Shown here in pieces: positions 7,700-14,987 of a stretch of 15,521 nt of DNA. How positions within the stretch are numbered: the stretch's first letter is position 1; every line of letters begins with the position of its first letter. Made by a program: the position numbers and the translations under genes. The notes under the pieces were generated by a model that was given only the letters and a program-made list of their open reading frames with translations, made no database searches and was not told the DNA's origin. Source of the stretch: Paracoccaceae bacterium (lineage in GTDB: Bacteria; Pseudomonadota; Alphaproteobacteria; Rhodobacterales; Rhodobacteraceae); contig WFTU01000337.1 of assembly GCA_015485375.1 (NCBI GenBank), positions 1 to 15,521 on the forward strand, given 5' to 3'.

Positions 7700-8815
7700 T
7701 TGCCCAACCGATCCTTGCTGGCGCATAGTATCGCGATCGCAACGCTGGACGCAAAGACCGAAACCTTGCCAACACCCGATACAGTGCTGTTTACGGCAAT
7801 GAAAAACGAAGGGCCGTTTCTGCTCGAGTGGGTTGCCCACCACCTCGCGGCCGGATTCGAAAAAATCGTCGTTGTCTCCAACGATTGCTCGGACGGGTCG
7901 GATATTCTGCTGGATGCGCTGGACAGGGCCGGATATCTCGACCATCTGCCGCAAACGGTTTCGCCGGATATGGCGCCGCAACTCTCCGCGGCACGCTTGT
8001 TTGAAGCGAAATTTGCGCTGGCGGGGAAGTGGGTGCTCTGGCTGGACGGGGACGAGTTTCTGAATATCCACGCGGGCGACGGGTCGGTTCAGGCTTTGAT
8101 CGACAGCCTTGGCGACGCGAGCGGGATGGCTATCAACTGGAGAATATTCGGCACGGGTGGCCAAAACATCTGGTCCGGCCTGCCGATAGCACAGCAGCAA
8201 ACCGCTTGTGCCGAGCGAACCTATATGCCCCATCAGGCCGCGAAAACCCTGTTTCAATACGGGAAACATTTCACCGCCATGGACGTTCATGCCCCGCATG
8301 CCACCCCGGGAATGGAGGAATCGTTTCACATTCTGGACAGCGGCGGCAACAAGGTCCCGCAGCGCAAATTCTTCTATGCGCGGGACGGCGCGCCACAATA
8401 CCGGGCACGGATGCGGAATGTCCGCGAAATTCACAAGATAGCGCAAATAAACCATTATGCGCTGCGCTCGCGCGAATCCTTTGCTCTCAAATCCCTACGC
8501 GGGGACGGAACCATGACCGCTGCGGAAAATGCCAGACGCGGGCAGGACGGGAGCGGAATGAAGTTTCGTCACGGAAAAAAATTCTGGCGGAAATACGACA
8601 TGGACGAATGTCTGGACACCAGTATCCTGAAATATAGCGACGCAACGAACCGGATTCTTGCCACCATGTGCGACAGGCCGGAAATCCGGAACGCCTACGA
8701 AGCATGCTGTGACATACTGGTGCAAAATCGTAAATCGCTTGAAGCCTCCCTCGGTCTCCATCTGGAAACCGCCAAACGGTGGGAGTTCTTGTCGGCGCTG
8801 GAACAGCAATTCTAA
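7700..8815 (+). CDS. Glycosyltransferase, family-2-like (PF13704-type), copy 1
   Basis: This is probably a cytoplasmic GT-A sugar transferase; donor and acceptor are unknown. The first conserved stretch is TAMKNEGPFLLEWVAHH (about residues 32-48), then NDCSDGSD. The metal/nucleotide-sugar site is LDGDEFLNIHAGDG (115-128), with acidic residues D116, D118 and E119. NHYALRSRESFALKSLRGD in the C-terminal third is shared with the two other copies in this window. This copy is the most divergent: it has DVHAP where the others have GVHRP. The start is uncertain. TTG at 7700 has AGAGGGGG 9 nt upstream and gives 371 residues; TTG at 7766 would give 349 and match the shorter N-terminus of copy 2. Frames further upstream are antisense to SulP. 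A 68-bp gap separates it from the hydrolase-like gene. Confidence 0.85.
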   Translation: MPNRSLLAHSIAIATLDAKTETLPTPDTVLFTAMKNEGPFLLEWVAHHLAAGFEKIVVVSNDCSDGSDILLDALDRAGYLDHLPQTVSPDMAPQLSAARLFEAKFALAGKWVLWLDGDEFLNIHAGDGSVQALIDSLGDASGMAINWRIFGTGGQNIWSGLPIAQQQTACAERTYMPHQAAKTLFQYGKHFTAMDVHAPHATPGMEESFHILDSGGNKVPQRKFFYARDGAPQYRARMRNVREIHKIAQINHYALRSRESFALKSLRGDGTMTAAENARRGQDGSGMKFRHGKKFWRKYDMDECLDTSILKYSDATNRILATMCDRPEIRNAYEACCDILVQNRKSLEASLGLHLETAKRWEFLSALEQQF

Positions 8816-8883
8816 GGACAGCTCGATCCTGCTCCGCGCATATTATCGTTTTTCTTTGTTCGCTAAAGTGTTAATTGGATATC
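8816..8883 (+). promoter_or_regulatory. Short AT-rich spacer before the alpha/beta-hydrolase-like gene
   Basis: This 68-bp spacer has a TTTTTC run and TTAATTGGA just ahead of the ATG at 8884. It could carry an internal promoter. The ribosome site is poor (TTGGA, short spacer). No hairpin terminator for the upstream gene is visible. Confidence 0.25.
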
Positions 8884-9780
8884 ATGAGTGACGATGCGCC
8901 CGAAAATAACCTTGCTATCCCTGCCTGGTTTCAGGAAATCATGCCCGGCGGGACCCGTCGCGGTTTTCTGAAAAAATCGGAATTGCACTCGATGGTTTTC
9001 ATCGAACGGGAAAACCCTGTTCTCATGATCACCTTCGACAACCTTTCCAATGTGTCCGATCGCGACCCGATGCGGGAGCCCTGGGCCTACCGGTTTTGTG
9101 CCTCGCACGATATCAGCCACCTCGGGGTAATGGCGAACGCGGGCAACTGGTTTCGCGATATCTGGATTATTCGCCAGATGGAGGAATTGTCCGAAAGCGG
9201 TTTCTTCGAGGGCTACGACCGCGTTGTTCTGGCCGGGACTTCCATGGGCGCCTTTGCCGCCCTGACCTTTGCCCGTCTGGTTCCGGACGCACATGTGATC
9301 GCGCTCAATCCGCAGACTTCGCTGGACATAGAGCTGGTGCCCTGGGAAAAAAGGTTCTGGGGCGGGCGCCGTCAGGACTGGTCCCTGCCCTATAGTGACG
9401 CGGCAGAGGGCGCGCGTCACGCGGCCAGGGTGAACCTGTTTTACGATCCCTATTTCGAGCCGGATGCAAAGCAGGTCGCGCGCCTGGATCCGGCCAATGT
9501 CACCACCTTCAAGTGCTGGTATTCCAGCCACAAATCGGCGGTATTCCTCAAAAAGATAGACGCGCTGAAACCGGTTATGGCTGCAGCGACCTTTGGCGAA
9601 CTGGATCAGGCGGATTTTTATGCACTGTATCGCGGGCGCAAAAAATTGCGCTGGTATTCGGGCGCACTCGCCGGATATTTCGAAAGCACGAAACGACCAC
9701 ATATCGCAAACATTGTTCAACGAAGTTTTCGCAAGGCGAAACGGGAACTCCAGTCTACAACAGAACCAGCACAGGAATAA
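8884..9780 (+). CDS. Alpha/beta-hydrolase-like protein (GTSMG nucleophile elbow)
   Basis: The 298-residue product has the marks of a serine alpha/beta hydrolase: beta-strand VVLAGTSMGAFAALTFA (about 114-130), with Ser120 in GxSxG. Asp188 or Asp194 (FYDPYFEPD) and His216 (SSHKS) fall in the right order to complete a triad. The first 115 residues (VLMITFDNLSN, then HLGVMANAGNWFRD) would form the early strands of the fold. I recall relatives beside glycosyltransferases in Rhodobacteraceae that may carry an automated 'phosphoadenosine phosphosulfate reductase' name; nothing here supports that activity. Esterase, deacetylase or acyltransferase roles on a glycan are possible, but this is inference. 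ATG 8884 is preferred over TTG 8875 because no ribosome site favours the latter. The gene ends 1 nt before the methyltransferase ATG, so the two are coupled. Confidence 0.75.
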   Translation: MSDDAPENNLAIPAWFQEIMPGGTRRGFLKKSELHSMVFIERENPVLMITFDNLSNVSDRDPMREPWAYRFCASHDISHLGVMANAGNWFRDIWIIRQMEELSESGFFEGYDRVVLAGTSMGAFAALTFARLVPDAHVIALNPQTSLDIELVPWEKRFWGGRRQDWSLPYSDAAEGARHAARVNLFYDPYFEPDAKQVARLDPANVTTFKCWYSSHKSAVFLKKIDALKPVMAAATFGELDQADFYALYRGRKKLRWYSGALAGYFESTKRPHIANIVQRSFRKAKRELQSTTEPAQE

Positions 9781-9781
9781 C

Positions 9782-10513
9782 ATGGGAATCGACCTTCATC
9801 TTGGCCGGGCCATCCTCGGCTTGCGCCCGGAAATTACGGCCTCCGCCCCGAAAAGCCTGATGCTCGGGCGGCAGACACTGCGTATCCACAAAAAACGCAA
9901 GCGGAACAAGTTCAACCGCGCGGTCGCCAAAGCGGGTTATAAATTTCTTGTAGAAGACGTTGCCGGAGAGGACCTCTACGCCGAGCGGTTTTTCGAAGAA
10001 ATCGGTCTGCCGGACATCGATTCAATGGACAATTCGGATTACGAAAACTGCACCATCGTGCATGACCTGAACAAACCTGTCCCGAAAAAGCTGCACAACA
10101 AGTATGATTTCATCCTCGACGGGGGCACTATCGAACATGTATTCGACGTGCCCACCGCCTTTGAAAATGTCCACCGCATGTTGAAAAAAGGTGGGGTATT
10201 TCTGTCCTACAATGGTGGCAATGGCTGGTTCGGCCACGGGTTCTACCAGTTCAGTCCGGAAATTGCATGGCGCCACTGGGGCGACTACCGCGGCTATGAA
10301 GTTCTTCGCTGCGATGCCGTATCGACCTATGTGGATGCGTGGCCAGTCCCGATCCCCGATCCGAAACTGAAAGGACGTCGCGCGCAAATCATTATACCGG
10401 GCCGGTATTTTCTGGGGTTTGCCGTGCGCAAAACCGGAAAACGCGCAAGTGGAAAAATCCAGCAGAGCGATTACGTCCGGCGATGGGACACTACCGGCGC
10501 CGAGACAGGATAG
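9782..10513 (+). CDS. SAM-dependent methyltransferase-like protein, class I, degenerate motif I
   Basis: The C-terminal half of this 243-residue protein matches class I methyltransferases. It has YDFILDGGTIEHVFDVPTA (about 108-126) as the motif II region, then FENVHRMLKKGGVFLSYN as post-II/motif III, followed by GHGFYQFSPEIAWRHW. The usual glycine-rich motif I (GxGxG) is missing. In its place is SLMLGRQTLRI (about 25-35), with a basic tract HKKRKRNKF after it. The acidic-loop equivalent may be SMDNSDYEN, ahead of TIVHDLNKPV. It may therefore bind SAM in an altered way or have lost activity. The start ATG follows the hydrolase stop by one base, with CAGGAA (9772-9777) as ribosome site inside the upstream gene. 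Frames starting earlier are inside the hydrolase gene. It ends 4 bp before the stop of the convergent operon. Confidence 0.75.
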   Translation: MGIDLHLGRAILGLRPEITASAPKSLMLGRQTLRIHKKRKRNKFNRAVAKAGYKFLVEDVAGEDLYAERFFEEIGLPDIDSMDNSDYENCTIVHDLNKPVPKKLHNKYDFILDGGTIEHVFDVPTAFENVHRMLKKGGVFLSYNGGNGWFGHGFYQFSPEIAWRHWGDYRGYEVLRCDAVSTYVDAWPVPIPDPKLKGRRAQIIIPGRYFLGFAVRKTGKRASGKIQQSDYVRRWDTTGAETG

Positions 10514-10517
10514 ACAC

Positions 10518-11225
10518 TCAGGTCCGGCGGCTGGCTCCCAGTCCTTCCATGAGTTTGCGGAACTGGCGGGGGCGGCGCTCCAGAGCCAGACGGACCGTTT
10601 TCCTGAGCAGTCGCGTTTCCTTCAGCCTGCGCCCGACGGCATGGCCGACATCCGGCAAAAGGTAGTGGTGTATTCCTTTCCCGCGCGGGAAGCGCTCGAA
10701 ATGGGGGCGCTCCTTTTCGGCTTCGCCATGCAGGATGTAATATTCGGTGTCCGGCGAAATGGCTCTCCCCAACGGGGGCATGGAAAACGTTTCGATCCGG
10801 TCCCGCCAGTTCCGCCAGCGGGTTTCCTCGGGAACATCGGCGGGATTGGCGGAGTACTGCGCGGAGATTGCCAGACACGAAGACGCGCCCAGCGCCCCCG
10901 CGAACTGGATCGCGCCGTATCCACCCATGCTGTTTCCGAAGGTCGCGACACGGGTAATGGTGTGCTCGACCTTGTAACTCTGCACAAAGCCGGTGATCTG
11001 TTCGACGACACCCGCGTTGTTGAACCAGCTTCGCGCGGTGTCCGAGACAAACAGAACGTGGTTTTCACCACCTTGCGATCCCTGACGCACAAACTCTTCG
11101 TCCTGCTCCTTCCGGTCGGGTTTGCCTATACCGGTGAAGGACACCACCAGCGTGTCGCCCCGTCCGGGAATACCCGTAATCCTGACGCCGCTTCCGCTGT
11201 AATATGGGCGAATGTCCAAAGTCAT
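10518..11225 (-). CDS. Alpha/beta-hydrolase-like protein (GNSMGG nucleophile elbow)
   Basis: This is a compact 235-residue alpha/beta-hydrolase-like protein. TLVVSFTGIG (about 25-34) forms an early strand with an oxyanion-type turn. VATFGNSMGGYGAIQFAG (93-110) is the nucleophile elbow with Ser99, and YYILHGEAEKE (about 162-172) is in the place of the acid residue. His195 in PDVGHAVG is the expected catalytic histidine. It is shorter than the hydrolase-like protein on the other strand and differs in its elbow, so they are at most remote relatives. The substrate is unknown; a lipase, esterase or acyl-transfer role on the cassette's glycan is inference. The ATG at 11225 overlaps the glycosyltransferase stop (ATGA), making this the last gene of the leftward operon. 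A longer frame to 11318 would run inside the glycosyltransferase gene. Confidence 0.75.
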   Translation of the reverse strand: MTLDIRPYYSGSGVRITGIPGRGDTLVVSFTGIGKPDRKEQDEEFVRQGSQGGENHVLFVSDTARSWFNNAGVVEQITGFVQSYKVEHTITRVATFGNSMGGYGAIQFAGALGASSCLAISAQYSANPADVPEETRWRNWRDRIETFSMPPLGRAISPDTEYYILHGEAEKERPHFERFPRGKGIHHYLLPDVGHAVGRRLKETRLLRKTVRLALERRPRQFRKLMEGLGASRRT

Positions 11226-12205
11226 CCATCTGCGTCCCGCGCGGTGATTTTTGCAAAAAGTTCCACATAGTCCGGTCGGGCAAGCAACTCCGCAATTTTC
11301 TCCCGATGCCAGATGCAAGCCCGTTCATGCAAATCGGCCAAAACCGGATCGGCCAGCAACGCGTCACGGGCTTCGCGCAGCGCGGGTATTTTCAACTGGA
11401 TCGAGGTATCGACCGAGCGGTTCTGGTTCATGTTCTCCCAATACTGCAACCCCTGGTCCTGCGCGACATGGTTTGTCCGCCCGCGATCCCGCTTGACCAG
11501 AAACGATTCCGCCGAGCGGAGCGAATAATGGTTCAGCCGCGCCAGTTCGTCACCGAATCCATTCCCGCCACCGGCCCGCCAGCCCTTGTCCAGAAAGCGG
11601 GACGGCATGGGGTTGCCGGAACCATCAACCCAGCGAATAGCCTCCCGCCGCCCCTCGGCCGGATGCAGCGGGCGATGGACGCCAATGGTTTTGAACAGAT
11701 TGTCGTTCCGGTAGAGGGTTTTCAGCCCCGTAGCCTGCGTAGGCCGCACCTGAAACCGCTTGGCACATTGCGTGAAGGTCTCGGTGATAAGCGAGTCAGT
11801 ATAGGCTTCCACACCGCCATTCCCGAACAAACGCCAGACGAAGGAAATAACGTTGGCATCCGGGCAAGCATCAAACAGGTCCTGCAAACGCCCGTCACCA
11901 ACATGGATATTGATAAATTCATCGGCGTCGAGCGTAATCAGCCAATCGGACGCCTTAATCACCGGATGCCCCGCGGCCCGCCGGAAAGCGGTTTTCTGCG
12001 GGCCTTTATCCGCGAAGTCGGTGTTGCGAACGTGGGTAACTATCCCGAGTTCCTGCAACCGGTCCATCATCAGGTCGGTGCCGTCATCGCAATCGTTGGT
12101 GTAAACCAGAAAATCCGTAAAGCCGATCATACGATTGTAGGCGATCCATTCCAGCAGGAACGGGCCTTCGTTTTTCATCGTAGTCAGGATAGTAATGCGG
12201 TCCAA
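11222..12205 (-). CDS. Glycosyltransferase, family-2-like (PF13704-type), copy 2
   Basis: The 327-residue product begins ITILTTMKNEGPFLLEW (about 4-20), followed by TNDCDDGTD. The metal/donor site is TLDADEFINIHVGDG (91-105), with D93, D95 and E96. GVHRPLHPAEG and LNHYSLRSAESFLVKRDRG in the second half match copy 3 closely. It presumably transfers a sugar to a cytoplasmic or lipid-linked acceptor; neither substrate can be read from sequence. I chose TTG at 12205 because it has AAGGA exactly 7 nt upstream (12213-12217), lies 14 nt after the preceding stop, and leaves a compact N-terminus. The frame is open to TTG 12268, but that would overlap the sulfotransferase-like gene by 49 nt. The stop overlaps the next gene's ATG. 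Confidence 0.88.
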   Translation of the reverse strand: MDRITILTTMKNEGPFLLEWIAYNRMIGFTDFLVYTNDCDDGTDLMMDRLQELGIVTHVRNTDFADKGPQKTAFRRAAGHPVIKASDWLITLDADEFINIHVGDGRLQDLFDACPDANVISFVWRLFGNGGVEAYTDSLITETFTQCAKRFQVRPTQATGLKTLYRNDNLFKTIGVHRPLHPAEGRREAIRWVDGSGNPMPSRFLDKGWRAGGGNGFGDELARLNHYSLRSAESFLVKRDRGRTNHVAQDQGLQYWENMNQNRSVDTSIQLKIPALREARDALLADPVLADLHERACIWHREKIAELLARPDYVELFAKITARDADG

Positions 12206-12219
12206 ATCTGTATCCTTGG

Positions 12220-13137
12220 TCAGGGCGAAATTACGGTGAATCGCGGGTTGTTGACGATCTTGCTCCAATGTTCTTCGTAGGCGTCGGACAGTTTCGTATA
12301 TTCTTCAGAAGTCCACGGATTATATCCGGGATTCTCATCGTTCTTGGGGAAGGCCTGCTCGAATTCCTGCCGTTTTGCGAGCGCTTCTTCCGGCGATCCG
12401 GTTTTGTAGGCCTGCACGAACATCTCGATGGCCTTTTGCGACGGCGACGGACGGACATTGCGGGAGTTCGGCACCTTGAAACGCTCGACATCCGCGGTGG
12501 GGCCTATCATCTGTTGCAAAACCTTGCCCGACAGGCTGGAAAAATCCTCGTAGCGCCATATCCGGATCTCGGAATTCGGAAAGGCGCTGGCCACCGACGT
12601 CATGGTCAGATGCCAGCTCGGCATCCGGTCCAGCAACCGGGTTTTCATGTCTTCTTCGGTCACAAAACGATGCGTTGTAGCCGAACGGAGGTATTCGCCA
12701 TAAGCCGCCGCGAAAAAGTCACCGTAGTTCCTGACCGACAGGTAAACCTCGTCCACATCGAACGGTAACGCATTGGAAAACCCGCCCATGAAAGCCCGCC
12801 GGAAATGATAGAGCATGCCGCGTTGCACACAATGCCCGCAGTGACCGGCCATATTCTCGTCGGAAATAATAAGTGTTTCGGGGTTCTGATCCAGAACCGG
12901 CCGGAAAAACTCTTCCGTCATCGCCTGCAGTTCATCGTCCGAAATGCGCGTCCTGCGATTGACGCCGATTTTTTCGTAAGCGTTCAGCTGACAGGGAACT
13001 GTAAACTGTCGACGCACATCGCGGTGATGAAGGTATGTGATGTTCTGGCGCGCCAGATATCCGCGATTGCGCTGCAGGACACCTTGCAGGAACGAGGTCG
13101 CCGTCTTGTGAAATCCGCCATGAAGAACCACACGCAT
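12220..13137 (-). CDS. Sulfotransferase-like P-loop protein
   Basis: The first residues of this 305-residue protein, VVLHGGFHKTATSFLQ (about 3-18), form a 5'-phosphosulfate-binding loop of the sulfotransferase type, with Lys11, Thr12, Thr14 and Ser15. The more usual form is HKTGTTSLQ, so one Gly is replaced by Ala. LIISDENMAG (about 99-108) and VYLSVRNYGDFFAAAYGEYL fit the second PAPS-contact region (strand plus Arg/Ser helix). WRYEDFSSL also resembles the family. Transfer of sulfate from PAPS to a sugar is the plausible role, and the surrounding sugar transferases support it; the acceptor is unknown. The start ATG is 10 nt after the previous stop and uses AGGG, which overlaps that stop, as ribosome site. 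A longer frame from 13167 would overlap the previous gene. Confidence 0.78.
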   Translation of the reverse strand: MRVVLHGGFHKTATSFLQGVLQRNRGYLARQNITYLHHRDVRRQFTVPCQLNAYEKIGVNRRTRISDDELQAMTEEFFRPVLDQNPETLIISDENMAGHCGHCVQRGMLYHFRRAFMGGFSNALPFDVDEVYLSVRNYGDFFAAAYGEYLRSATTHRFVTEEDMKTRLLDRMPSWHLTMTSVASAFPNSEIRIWRYEDFSSLSGKVLQQMIGPTADVERFKVPNSRNVRPSPSQKAIEMFVQAYKTGSPEEALAKRQEFEQAFPKNDENPGYNPWTSEEYTKLSDAYEEHWSKIVNNPRFTVISP

Positions 13138-13147
13138 CCGCTCTACC

Positions 13148-13969
13148 CTAGCCGTCGATCGGCGCATTGCGCGGGTCGATGTTGTGCGCTTTCAACAGCG
13201 TATCGATATAGCACCCTTCTTCGGGAACCCCCCCGCGTTTACGCAGCCGGTCCCGCACCCGGCGCCCGTATAAATGCACCGAGAACGTATCGGGTGTCAG
13301 GTAGTTCCGGACTTTCATAGGCCTTTTGAAATACAGCCTTCGATGGGCAAACGGCACAGGATACAGGGCTTCGGTGTCGAAGGCATGCACGACCTCTCCG
13401 GTCGTTTTCAAGAAATGCGTAATCGCATGCGGCCCCCAAACCCCCCAGGGCATTTCCGAGACATGGACAGGCGTTCCGGCATCGCGCAGCGCCTCGTATC
13501 TGGCGCGCGGTTTTCCGGAAAACCACGGCGGTATCCCGTAAGGATCCTGACAGAATTCCAGCAGCGCATTCAGGGTTCTACTATCCGCCGGAAGTCCCAA
13601 AACACCGCCGTTGACATGATGCCCGGATTCCCAGCCGACGAAAAATCCGGTTTCGGTTTTAAACGGTTTGACGCAATAGGCATCGGTATCCGCCCAGATC
13701 ACCCCCGGGCGTTTTTTCAGCAGGTCATAGCGAAAAACATCCGACATGAGCGCCGGACTTCCGGTGCGCAGGTGCCGCAGTTCCTCGCGGAACGGCGAAA
13801 TATCGTTGGCGTCCGCGACGTCCACCCCGTCGGGTATCCGCTCGACCCCCTCATAGGTATAGAGCGTAACCTTGTGCCCCTGATCCAGAAAGGACTGCAG
13901 GCAAAGCTGCTCCATATAGCTCAGGGAACCGCCAATCCACAGGGCGCATATTTCCGGCAATTCAGCCAT
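13148..13969 (-). CDS. DXD sugar transferase (Gly_transf_sug / GT32-like)
   Basis: The 273-residue product begins ICALWIGGSLSYMEQLCLQSF, typical of DXD-containing capsule and LOS sugar transferases. ALMSDVFRYDLL (about 74-84) followed by GVIWADTDAYCVKPF (89-103) is the core, with Asp94 and Asp96 as the metal-binding DXD. VNGGVLGLPADS (119-130) and WGPHAITHFL follow in the expected order. The C-terminus has HLYGRRVR. The fold family (GT32/PF04488-like) is recalled, not searched. ATG 13969 overlaps the end of copy 3 of the PF13704-like gene by 8 nt and has GAGG about 9 nt upstream; a TTG three codons earlier is less likely. It is the second gene of the leftward operon. Confidence 0.82.
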   Translation of the reverse strand: MAELPEICALWIGGSLSYMEQLCLQSFLDQGHKVTLYTYEGVERIPDGVDVADANDISPFREELRHLRTGSPALMSDVFRYDLLKKRPGVIWADTDAYCVKPFKTETGFFVGWESGHHVNGGVLGLPADSRTLNALLEFCQDPYGIPPWFSGKPRARYEALRDAGTPVHVSEMPWGVWGPHAITHFLKTTGEVVHAFDTEALYPVPFAHRRLYFKRPMKVRNYLTPDTFSVHLYGRRVRDRLRKRGGVPEEGCYIDTLLKAHNIDPRNAPIDG

Positions 13970-14987
13970 TTTTACCAACCTCGCTCGTATCCAGCGTAAT
14001 GCCGATTACCGGCGCCACTTCCGGAAGAGCCCTTGCCAGTTCCGCCCGCGCCGCATCAATTCTCGTCTTATGGACCGCGACACTGGCGTCATGCAACTGC
14101 GACAACCCCGGAATCGTGTCTTTCATCCGGCCGATCTCGGCGTTTACCGCCTCCAGATGGCGGGTGATGGAGCCATCCTCGGCGGTGTTGGCATTGAATA
14201 TCCGGAAATAGTCGAAATCGATCCGGTTACGGTCGGCACTGTTCGCGGTTCCGCGCAAACGCTTCATCAGGAACGATTCCGACGACTTGATCATATAGTG
14301 GTTCATCTCGACCAGATCCTGCCCGATGGTATCCGGTTGCGACCGCCAACCCTGTTTCAACACATGTCCGGTGATCAGATCGCCGGAGCCGTTGCGCCAT
14401 TTTATTCCGGTCGGCTCCACAAGAAAACGCGGGGCGAACTTCGGTCGGTGGACGCCGAACTTCCGCACGCCCGCCGGTCGAAACAGCGACTTGAAACCCC
14501 AGTAGCGCTGGGTCCGGTGCTCGTCCCGCGCCGCGGCCATGCGGAACTGGCCGATCACCGGAGCATCCCGAAACACCTCGATATCGCTGTTGCCGTGGAT
14601 GCGCCATGTTGCCGAAATCACGTCGGTCTCGCCCATCACCTCGAAAAGCGCGTCCAGCGTTCCGTTTCCGGCATGGATATTCAGAAATTCATCCCCGTCG
14701 GCGACCAGAACCCACTCCGAACGACGCACATCGGGGCGCTTTTTCGCGCGTTTGTAGGCCCGGTTTTGCGGGTCCGCCGGCTCGTCATCCCCGAATGTCG
14801 AGTTCTCGACGAAAACAATTTCGCCGGCGTCGTGCAGACTTTGCAGAATATCGTTGGTTCCGTCGGTGGAATCATTGGCAAAAATGACAAAATGATCGAA
14901 GCCGATCACCTTGTGATAGGCGATCCATTCAAGAATGAACGGGCCTTCATCTTTCAACGTGCCGACCAGAGTCCGCTTCTGCTGCAT
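13962..14987 (-). CDS. Glycosyltransferase, family-2-like (PF13704-type), copy 3
   Basis: This 341-residue protein is the first of the leftward operon. TLVGTLKDEGPFILEWIAYH (about 6-25) replaces the MKNEGPF of the other copies, and ANDSTDGTND follows. The donor/metal site is VADGDEFLNIHAGNG (95-109), with D97, D99 and E100. FGVHRPKFAPR and MNHYMIKSSESFLMKRLRG mirror copy 2. A C-terminal helix (about 275-330) is rich in charged residues. The ATG at 14987 has AAGGA with a 6-nt spacer, a clear start. The open frame up to 15068 would run into the tRNA and is not used. The gene starts 73 bp downstream of tRNA-Arg on the same strand. Confidence 0.88.
   Translation of the reverse strand: MQQKRTLVGTLKDEGPFILEWIAYHKVIGFDHFVIFANDSTDGTNDILQSLHDAGEIVFVENSTFGDDEPADPQNRAYKRAKKRPDVRRSEWVLVADGDEFLNIHAGNGTLDALFEVMGETDVISATWRIHGNSDIEVFRDAPVIGQFRMAAARDEHRTQRYWGFKSLFRPAGVRKFGVHRPKFAPRFLVEPTGIKWRNGSGDLITGHVLKQGWRSQPDTIGQDLVEMNHYMIKSSESFLMKRLRGTANSADRNRIDFDYFRIFNANTAEDGSITRHLEAVNAEIGRMKDTIPGLSQLHDASVAVHKTRIDAARAELARALPEVAPVIGITLDTSEVGKNG

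Noticed and set aside
7613..8455. Extension of the SulP frame upstream to 8455
   Set aside because: The extra residues are antisense to glycosyltransferase copy 1 and lack the hydrophobic pattern of SulP. The family homology starts just after 7612.
8816..8883. Intrinsic terminator after glycosyltransferase copy 1
   Set aside because: There is a TTTTTC run but no stable hairpin ahead of it.
11204..12280. 358-codon plus-strand frame opposite glycosyltransferase copy 2
   Set aside because: The minus-strand product carries clear family motifs; this frame has none.
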